64,000 nt of DNA from Azolla caroliniana (lineage: Eukaryota; Polypodiophyta), in contig JBHGNT010000007.1 in the NCBI GenBank assembly GCA_043228905.1, positions 4,526,001 to 4,590,000 of the forward strand. Reading direction: 5' to 3'. The notes beneath the pieces were generated by a model. The model was given only the letters and a program-made list of their open reading frames with translations, was not told the DNA's origin and ran no database searches. Numbering within the stretch: position 1 is the first letter of the stretch; each line of letters opens with the position of its first letter. This document shows, piece after piece, positions 57,237 to 64,000 of this stretch. Position numbers and translations under genes: made by a program.

Positions 57237-57917
57237 GTGACCACAAGGTCAAAGGGCATGGCCAAGGAATGGGAGACGCAGGAGACCATCCGGAAGCAAG
57301 CGACGGAATGGGTGAAAAAAGAAAACGAGCAAAATGTCACAAACTTACAGCGGCAAAAGGAGAATACCGTAGGGCTTGCCGGCGGCAGTCACTCCGAGAA
57401 CAAGACATGGCCGGCGTTACAAGAATGCCAGATTACGTTGCCACTAGGAAGACTCCTACAACTCGTGCCAAGATTCACGGAAGGACTGAAGACGGCCATG
57501 ACGACAGGAGAATCATCACCGGCACCGGTACTCTTCTCGAATCCGGAGGAGGGACCAACGGTGGTGGACACCAACAGTCCGGTAATCACTGCCATTGTAA
57601 AAGGGAAAGAACTCCCCGGCATAGTTATAGACGGAGGCTCCAGGGTGAATGTAATAAGCCTCCAGACGTGTGATGCCCTGGGAATCCACGAGTGGGAGCC
57701 GTGTCCGTTCTGGTTACGGATGGCCGATACAAGCTCAGTGCGGCCAACAGGATTAATACGAAAATTAGAAGTCACCGTTGGCAGTCATACATTTCACATC
57801 TCGGCAGTAGTGCTACAATTACAGGCACAAGGCGCATACCTACTATTGTTGGGGCGGCCGTGGTTACCTTCCGGTGAGGAAAAGCTAAGGTACGCATACC
57901 AACACAACCAAGGATGA
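57237..57917 (+). CDS. Element F protease region
   Basis: In the same frame as gag, just after TAG at 57231-57233 (CTG TAG CAG GTG). A charged N-terminal part precedes the retropepsin core GIVIDGGSRVNVIS (DGGS in place of DSGA/DTGA) and LLLGRPWLPSG. It ends at TGA 57915-57917, overlapping by ATGA with the next frame, which starts at 57914. Confidence 0.7.
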   Translation: MTTRSKGMAKEWETQETIRKQATEWVKKENEQNVTNLQRQKENTVGLAGGSHSENKTWPALQECQITLPLGRLLQLVPRFTEGLKTAMTTGESSPAPVLFSNPEEGPTVVDTNSPVITAIVKGKELPGIVIDGGSRVNVISLQTCDALGIHEWEPCPFWLRMADTSSVRPTGLIRKLEVTVGSHTFHISAVVLQLQAQGAYLLLLGRPWLPSGEEKLRYAYQHNQG

Positions 57918-60900
57918 GCACGGCCAAGGAATGTACACCGTTGTATGCAGAGTGCGTCAACATGCTAGAAGGGTTAGCTGATGAAGAAGAAGCTCAGTAC
58001 TTGCAAGAAAACCCGAAGATCGTACCCCTCTTCGAAATTAACATTGCCGAAGCAGTAGCACCATACTTACCGCAGCCGGAAGAGACTGAAGCAGAACCGG
58101 ATAAAGACGCAATTCGAGAGTTACGGCAAGCGCAGGAAGCGTTGGAACGGGAAATGGCCGTTTCACAGCGCATAAAAGCGTCGCAACTTGAAGAGGTGAA
58201 CCTAGGGACCACGAACGAAGCAAAACCGGTGCACATCGCCAAGGAGATGAAGTCCGAAGACAAAACGGCGATGATCACACTTCTCACGGAATTTCGCGAC
58301 GTGTTTGCCTGGTCATACGAAGACATGTGAGGGCTCGACCCTCAGTTATACCAGCATCAGATTCACTTGAGCAAGGATGCAAAACCAGTGGCACAAAGAC
58401 AGTACCGGATGAATCCCAATTATGCCGCCAAAGTCGAGGAAATCAACAAACTGCTAAGAGTTGGCTTTATCCATCCGGTAAAGAAAGCGACATGGCTGAG
58501 CCCGATCGTAGTCGTACCGAAGAAGAACGGAAAAAATCGAGTTTGTGTGGACTACCGGAAACTCAATGCGGCTACGGTAACGGATGCGTTTCCACTTCCG
58601 TTCACAGATGGAGTGTTGGATGCCGTCGCCGGCCATGAGGTCTATAACTTTCTAGACGGATTCAGCGGGTATAATCAGATCCGGATGCACCCCGACGACC
58701 AAGAGAAAACGGCTTTCGTCACCGAATGGGGGGTGTTTGTGGTCGTGGTGATGATGTTCGGACTCAAAACGGCACCGGCAACATTTCAACGAATCATCAT
58801 GGAAATCTTTGGTGAATATATCCTGGCTTTTATGCAGGTTTTCCTTGACGATTTCGCCGTCTATAGCCGGGAGGAGGACCATTTTCAGCACCTCCGTCTT
58901 TGTCTAGAAAAGTGTAGAGCGTACCGGCTAAGCTTGAATCCGGTGAAGTGTGTATTTGGCGTCCAGTGGAACCTTACTAGGACATATTGTGATCCAGGAA
59001 GGCATTGCAGTCGACCCAGACAAAGTGAAAGCCATCTTAGAAGCACCAGCGCCGGCAACGGCAAAGGCATTGAGCCGGTTCTTAGGCCAGATCCGGTGGC
59101 GCAGCCAGATGCTCCGATATTTGGCCGACCTAGCTACACCGTTGCATGCCGCCGTACATCGGACACCATTCCAGTGGACCGACACCGAGGATAGGGCGTA
59201 TAGGGCCCTCAAGGTACTATTGTCGCAAGCACCGGTAGTGCAACCTCCGACATCGCACTGGGAAAGAATTTCATGTGTTCGTGGACGCCTCCGACATCGC
59301 AATCGGAAGCGTACTGATGCAGCTTACGGAGCCCAAGTGGTACCAGCCAGTGTACTATGCCAGCCGAAAGCTATCCCAAGCGGAACGGAACTACTCTACC
59401 ATGGAATGGGAAGCTCTAGGGATGATCTACAGTGTGACAAAGTTTCGGCATTATTTATTGGGAAGGAAGTTTTCCTTCCATGTAGATCATTCGGCGCTCC
59501 TCTAGCTAGTGTCCAAGGCGTCACTCACCGGTAAGTTGGCTCGGTGGACCTTACTGTTACAGGAATTCGAGTTCGAAATATTCCACCGACCAGGTATACA
59601 ACATGCCGTAGCGGATTATTTAAGATGATTAGAGTCCGGAGAGACGGGCGACGGAGTAGTGGACGAGTTTCCGGATGCAGAGCTGTTTCGAGTCACTACG
59701 GAAACGGCAGTAGATGAGACGGTGGCACAGGAAGACAAGTGGCTCGCAAACATGCACTAGTTTCTGAGCACAGGACTGCCTCCGGAAGAGATGAACCGGG
59801 ACGAAAGGAAATGCCTGGCGGTGCAAAGCCGACATTTCTGCTTACTGCGAGACACACTTTACCACAAGGGCGCGGACGGCATATGGAGACGGGTTGTGTG
59901 CGGCGATGAAAAGGACCTCATACTGAGGGAAGCCCACTGCGGAGTTGCCGGAGGTCACTATGCCGGAGATGCAACGGCCAGGAAAATATGGCAAAGTGGC
60001 CTATGGTGGCCAACGACATTAAGAGATGTTGTACGGTACGCAAAGGAATGTGACCTATGCCAACGAATGGGCCAGCCAACGGAGCAGGCTCGGATGCCAC
60101 ACCAGCCTGTACTACCACTCGAACCATTCCAGAAGTGGGGGCTGGACTTTGTTGGACCGTTCAAACCACTGGCAATAAGAACAAGTAATCGGTACGTCAT
60201 CGTCGCGACGGATTACTACACGAAATGGGTGGAGGCCAAAGCCTTAAGAGACAACACCGCTGCGTCAACGGCAAAATTTCTATACGAGTACATCTGGTGC
60301 CGTTACGGATGCCCAATCGAATTAATAAGCGACCAAGGGGGGCACTTTCTCGGCCAAGTAGTTGAAAGCCTGACGACATTCTATGCTGGTGTCCATAAAC
60401 GGAGCACACCATACTATCCGCAAGCAAACGGGTTACCTAAATCGACGAACAAAACGCTCCAGAATATCCTCCGAAAGATCGTCAACGAAAACCGAACGGA
60501 TTGGGATACCAAGCTACATAGCACACTTTGGGCATACCGGACGGCATATAAAACGAGCTTCCGAACAACACCGTTCCGGTTAGCGTTCGGACTAGAGGCG
60601 GTAATGCCGGTGGAATTCCAAGTACCCAGCTTACGGATCCAGCTACGGGAACGGCTGAACGAGAAGGAGTCAGAGGCAATACGGTTAACAGCGCTGTGTG
60701 AACTCGAGGAACAACGACTGGCAAGCATCCTGCACTTAGAATTGGAACAACGGCGAAGGAAAGCATTTGTCGACCGGCACAGGAAAGGAAATGAAAAAAT
60801 GTTCGCAATCGGCAAGCCGGTGTTAGTATTTCAGACCCAGATGGGCAAGATGCCGAGAAAACTACGGTTTAGATGGACCGGCCCGTATTGGCTAACACGT
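57914..60900 (+). pseudogene. Element F RT, RNase H and integrase (decayed)
   Basis: A TGA at 58328 replaces a codon in the conserved YEDM-GLDP stretch. RT has QYRMNPNYAAKVEEINKLL, VDYRKLNAATVTDAFPLPF, FLDGFSGYNQIRMHPDDQEK and VFLDDFAVYS, then a frameshift at about 58970. RNase H is split by another shift near 59270 (FVDASDIAIGSVLMQ, YASRKLSQAERNYSTMEWEA). Integrase (from 59791) keeps the zinc motif (AHCGVAGGHYAGDATARKIW, CDLCQRM), core WGLDFVGPF and SDQGGHFLGQ, but has Lys in NGLPKSTNK where the catalytic Glu is expected. The frame runs into the LTR of E at 60900. Confidence 0.8.
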
Positions 60901-61590
60901 TGTCGGGGTTGCTACGCCTTTGCGTGCAGAAAGGAGGAGGGACCACGGGGGTCTTGGACCGAAGAGCAAGAGAGAGCGGAGTAAGAGAGAGACCCGATTA
61001 CACAGAACCGAAGATTGCACAGGGACACGGCCCAACAAACAGAGATCACAAACAGACGCCGACACAGATGGACGCAACAACGAAAGATATGTACTTATGA
61101 ATGCAAGAAAATAACAGACCAAAGTATTACAACCCACGGTGGGGCACGGAATAGATACTAACGAGAACGGACGGGGCGGCGAACAGATGCCGACCCCTGT
61201 ATGTCGCGACGCACAGAAAGGGAAACAGGTCGGAGGTGCGGCAGGACGCACTCGGGGCGTTCCACGGAACAGCGCAAGCCTCCTCGAAACCTGCACAGGT
61301 ACGCGATGGAGCAGAAGACAGAGAAAGCAGGAGTGAGAGAGGAGCTCCGAAATCGGTTCGGCAGCACTTCGTCCTCTCCGCGCGAGATCCCCTTTTCTAT
61401 CCTTCCTCTTCCTTTTTATAGCCCGTCAAGAGGCCGTTTGGCATTAACTGCATACCAACCGAATCTGCCCACCTAGGATCCTCGTATGTACCTACTTCGT
61501 TCCTAGGTACTTCTTGGCGCGCGTGTGTGTAGAGCCGTTTCCCACGCCTTGTTCCTCCGATTCCTCTTGTGGGCTGTTTTCTTCACGACA
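60901..61590 (-). repeat. Element E 3' LTR
   Basis: About 690 bp, TGTCGGGGTTGC...CTTCACGACA on plus. It shares short blocks with the LTRs of B and with the solo LTR at 52120-52830, so one family with diverged LTRs. Confidence 0.8.
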
Positions 61591-61662
61591 TCCGCCCCCA
61601 CCTAACCGCGCATCCACCGGTATGCGCCAAATTAAGTTGGCACGGAGAAAACCGGCCCGCCT

Positions 61663-63999
61663 TTACTCTTCGCCTGCCGGCCCTTCCTCGGCCTCGGATC
61701 GGTCGTCGCTGTTGTCCAGGAGAATCGGGTCGGGTTCGTCGTCGTGCCGCTTCTTGAAAGCTTTGATCCTCTTCCCGGCCACGGGTATCGCTATTCTCGT
61801 ACCGTCGAGTTCCGCCAGATGATACGTCCCGTTGTCGTTGGCGCTCTGTACCGTGTACGGCCCGAACCATCTCTGTGCGAACTTCCGCGTTGCTCGGTGC
61901 TGGTTGTCGAGGCTGCTGTCGTAGACGAGCACCCAGTCACCTTCGTCGATTTTCTTCGGTCGTAGCCGGTGCGTTCGGTCGAACCGGGCTTTGTTCTTTG
62001 TCCTCGCCACCCGGAGCTTCTCCGTAGCCAGTGCCACGTCCTCCGGTCTCCGCTCGAGCTGTCGTATACGCGCGGCCAACAACTCCTCCCGGCTCATCTC
62101 GTCCCTCCAGTCGACCGTTGCCCACGAGGAGATCGTCCGTTCAACCGGCATGATCGGCTTCTGGCCGAACATGAGCTCTGTCGGCATGTACCCGGTTACC
62201 GAACTGTGCGTGGTCCGGTCTGCCCACAAAGCATAAGGTAGGAGCCGCGGCCAGTTACCGACTTGGCCTCCGCATGCCCGAACCAGCGCTTTAACGATCG
62301 GCCCGTGTCCGCGCTCTACCTTTCCATTCGCCTCCGGGTTGTACGCAGTGGTGAGCGAGAGTTTGACTCCCAGCCGATCGAACAGCTCCGCAGCTTCCTC
62401 GGTGTCCAACTCCCCTCGGTCAGCCACGATCTTCCCGACGCACCCGTACCGGCATACCACGTCCTCGATCAGGAACCGACACACGGCCGCGGTCGTCTTG
62501 TTCTGAAGGGCTCGGCCTTCCACCTGGTTCGTCAGGTCTTCCCGTGCTAGGACCAGATACCGCATCTGTCCTACCCCCATCGGCATCGTCACCAGATCTA
62601 CCATCCATTTGAAGTGGATAGTCGGAGGGTACGTAGGGCGAAGCCCGTCCCGGTGTCGGACTATCGAGTGCATCTGACAACTCTCGCAAGTTGACACGAA
62701 CCGATGCACGTCCCGGTACAATCCCGGCCACCAGTACTTCCCCTTCAGCTTCTCGAACGTGGCCCAAGTTCCACGGTGTCCGGCCCAAGGGCTGTCGTGG
62801 TAGGCCGTCAGCAGCTCCTCCTGTTCTTCCTTCATCGCCACCACCCGGAGCGGGACACCGTTCCTCTTCTTCGGGTGCTTCCACAAATGCCCATCTCGGA
62901 GAAAGAATCGATATGCTTTCTTCCGGATCCGGTTGGCCTCGTCCTTCGTCCATGACGCATCGGGCGTCATTGTCTTCAAGAACCCGCCGATCTGCAGCCA
63001 CTCCCCGTCGTACTTGCTCGCGTCGAACTCGTTAAGCGCCGGAGTGTTCATCCCGTCGGTCGTTATGTATGCTGCCTCGAAGAAATCCACGCCGACTTCT
63101 TCGTCTTCCGAAACCATGCCGCCCTCGTCGTCGAACCTCGCCCTCGAAAGCATGTCGGCCATGGCGTTGTCTTTTCCGGAAATGTGTCGTATTTCCGGGT
63201 CCAGGGACTTGATGTACGCTATCCACCTGAGCATAGCCAGGTCCGGAGTCGCGCATCCGGAAACCATACCGAGAATCGGCAGGCAATCCGTCTCGATGAT
63301 CACTTCTGTCCCTATCAGGTAGTCTTTGTCGGCCTTAACCGCCGAAACAATACCCCAGAGTTCGCGTTTAACCTGGGCGTATCCTCGCTGCCGTTCACTG
63401 AGGACTTTCGCGCCGAATCGGATCGGAAACCGATTGCCGTCCTCGTCTTCCTGGTTCACAACCCATCCGATCCCGGTCGGACTGGTATCCACCGTTATGA
63501 ATACCGGGGTACCCTTCCCGTATACCGCCTTCCGGAGTGCCGGTGCCGCTGCAAGGGCCTCTTTCAGCTTCCGGACCGATTCCGCGTGCTCGTCCAGCCA
63601 TTCGAACCTTCGCCCCCTTTTCAGCAACCCGTACAGTGGCTCCGCGACGTGTGCGTAATGCGGGATCCATATGTGGTAGAACGCGCATGCCCCCAGGAAT
63701 CTCCGTACTTCCGTGACCGAGCTGCAGTCGGGCTTCATCGCGGAGATGGCTTCTACCTTTGCCGGAGACGGTTTCCGGCCATATGGTCCGCACAGGTGTC
63801 CGACCACCATGATTTCCGACTGCCCGAAGGCCGACTTCTCCCCGGAGAAGGTGAGTCTCGCATCCTCTAGCCTTTGCAGCACCTTCTCGCAGTCGTCGAT
63901 GTGCGTCGCCACGAATCGCCGGCATCCGTCCGGCCCGATCGTCTCGTCCTTTTCTTCCACCGGGCATCCCTTGATCGGGATGTCATCCAGAAACGGCAT
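61663..63999 (-). CDS. pol: Element E Pol, 3' part (RT end, RNase H, integrase)
   Basis: 778 uninterrupted codons, open at the window edge. The visible part begins at the RT catalytic box (FLDDIPIKGCPVEEKDE), followed by the RT thumb (FSGEKSAFGQSEIMVVGHLC, VRRFLGACAFYHIWIPHYAH). RNase H has FITVDTSPTGIGWVVNQEDE, KRELWGIVSAVKADKD and SLDPEIRHISGKDNAMADML. Integrase has HHCC (YHDSPWAGHRGTW, CESCQMH), core D (FKWMVDLVTMPMG), IVADRGELD and NPEANGKVERGHGPIVKAL; the tail includes RPKKIDEGDWVLVYDSSL and RWFGPYTVQSANDNGTYHL. No chromodomain is seen; the end is acidic. The FLDD-IPIKG style RT is unlike common plant gypsy lineages and recalls fungal ones. Confidence 0.88.
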   Translation of the reverse strand: MPFLDDIPIKGCPVEEKDETIGPDGCRRFVATHIDDCEKVLQRLEDARLTFSGEKSAFGQSEIMVVGHLCGPYGRKPSPAKVEAISAMKPDCSSVTEVRRFLGACAFYHIWIPHYAHVAEPLYGLLKRGRRFEWLDEHAESVRKLKEALAAAPALRKAVYGKGTPVFITVDTSPTGIGWVVNQEDEDGNRFPIRFGAKVLSERQRGYAQVKRELWGIVSAVKADKDYLIGTEVIIETDCLPILGMVSGCATPDLAMLRWIAYIKSLDPEIRHISGKDNAMADMLSRARFDDEGGMVSEDEEVGVDFFEAAYITTDGMNTPALNEFDASKYDGEWLQIGGFLKTMTPDASWTKDEANRIRKKAYRFFLRDGHLWKHPKKRNGVPLRVVAMKEEQEELLTAYHDSPWAGHRGTWATFEKLKGKYWWPGLYRDVHRFVSTCESCQMHSIVRHRDGLRPTYPPTIHFKWMVDLVTMPMGVGQMRYLVLAREDLTNQVEGRALQNKTTAAVCRFLIEDVVCRYGCVGKIVADRGELDTEEAAELFDRLGVKLSLTTAYNPEANGKVERGHGPIVKALVRACGGQVGNWPRLLPYALWADRTTHSSVTGYMPTELMFGQKPIMPVERTISSWATVDWRDEMSREELLAARIRQLERRPEDVALATEKLRVARTKNKARFDRTHRLRPKKIDEGDWVLVYDSSLDNQHRATRKFAQRWFGPYTVQSANDNGTYHLAELDGTRIAIPVAGKRIKAFKKRHDDEPDPILLDNSDDRSEAEEGPAGEE

Positions 64000-64000
64000 G

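Larger units (their letters stand above)
54922..60900 (+). mobile_element. Element F: Ty3/gypsy retrotransposon (Tat/Athila-like), cut by E
   Basis: The 5' LTR is about 411 bp (54922-55332), followed by a TTTGGCGACCACGA primer-site-like sequence; gag, protease, RT, RNase H and integrase follow on plus. Its 3' part lies beyond element E and the window. The AWSYEDM-GLDP and VFLDDFAVYS signatures point to the non-chromodomain plant gypsy branch. Several stops and frameshifts. Confidence 0.82.
60901..64000 (-). mobile_element. Element E: Ty3/gypsy retrotransposon of the B family (partial)
   Basis: Minus-strand element whose 3' LTR (60901-61590) interrupts the integrase tail of F; pol is open to the window edge. 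The polypurine tract GGTGGGGGCGGA (sense) abuts the LTR. The 5' LTR, gag and most of RT lie to the right of the window. Better preserved than B. Confidence 0.87.

Overview
This is nuclear DNA of a land plant. It has intron-split eukaryotic genes with GT-AG junctions in the left third and densely nested retrotransposons in the right two thirds. Three observations lean towards a plant outside the seed plants, such as a fern, lycophyte or bryophyte. The PP2A methylesterase is clearly diverged from the flowering-plant form. The LINE has a zinc-finger tail. One Ty3/gypsy element looks like the Tcn1/sushi-type chromoviruses reported from non-seed plants and fungi. None of these proves the organism.

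Region 1 (1-19103) is the gene island. A dolichol-phosphate mannosyltransferase catalytic subunit gene (DPM1) lies on the minus strand, and its five 5' exons are inside the window. A complete 13-exon PP2A methylesterase gene (PPME1-like) runs 5319-9821 on the plus strand. A two-exon DUF599 membrane-protein gene runs 13508-16258, and a doubtful proline-rich secreted-protein ORF runs 17541-18263. The spacers are AT-rich, with microsatellites and short tandem duplications and no recognised gene.

Region 2 (19104-22930) is one decayed Ty1/copia element (A) with 262-bp LTRs and a 5-bp target duplication.

Region 3 (about 23.2-41.7 kb) is a LINE whose ORF1 was split by a 13.4-kb Ty3/gypsy element (B). 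B itself was hit by an LTR-bearing insert (C) and by a 5.66-kb chromovirus (D). D is well preserved. It shows a GTTAAAC -1 frameshift heptamer exactly at the gag/pol overlap, and a primer-binding site complementary to the predicted 5' end of its own transcript. An LTR-like insert also lies in LINE ORF1 at about 37.3-37.7 kb.

Region 4 (about 41.7-54.9 kb) holds copia elements. J is truncated and faces plus. It abuts I, a minus-strand fragment of the H family. G is a minus-strand copia with an unusual C-terminal extension; its 3' LTR is interrupted by H, an intact recent copia element with a 1357-codon ORF, near-identical 683-bp LTRs and a perfect ACATT target duplication. A solo LTR of the B/E family sits in G.

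Region 5 (54.9-64 kb) is a Ty3/gypsy element F, cut in its integrase tail by E, a better-preserved relative of B that runs off the window. The host genes are unrelated housekeeping functions. The interest lies in the transposon nesting, in the expression and priming signals of D, and in structures carried by the C and D LTRs.
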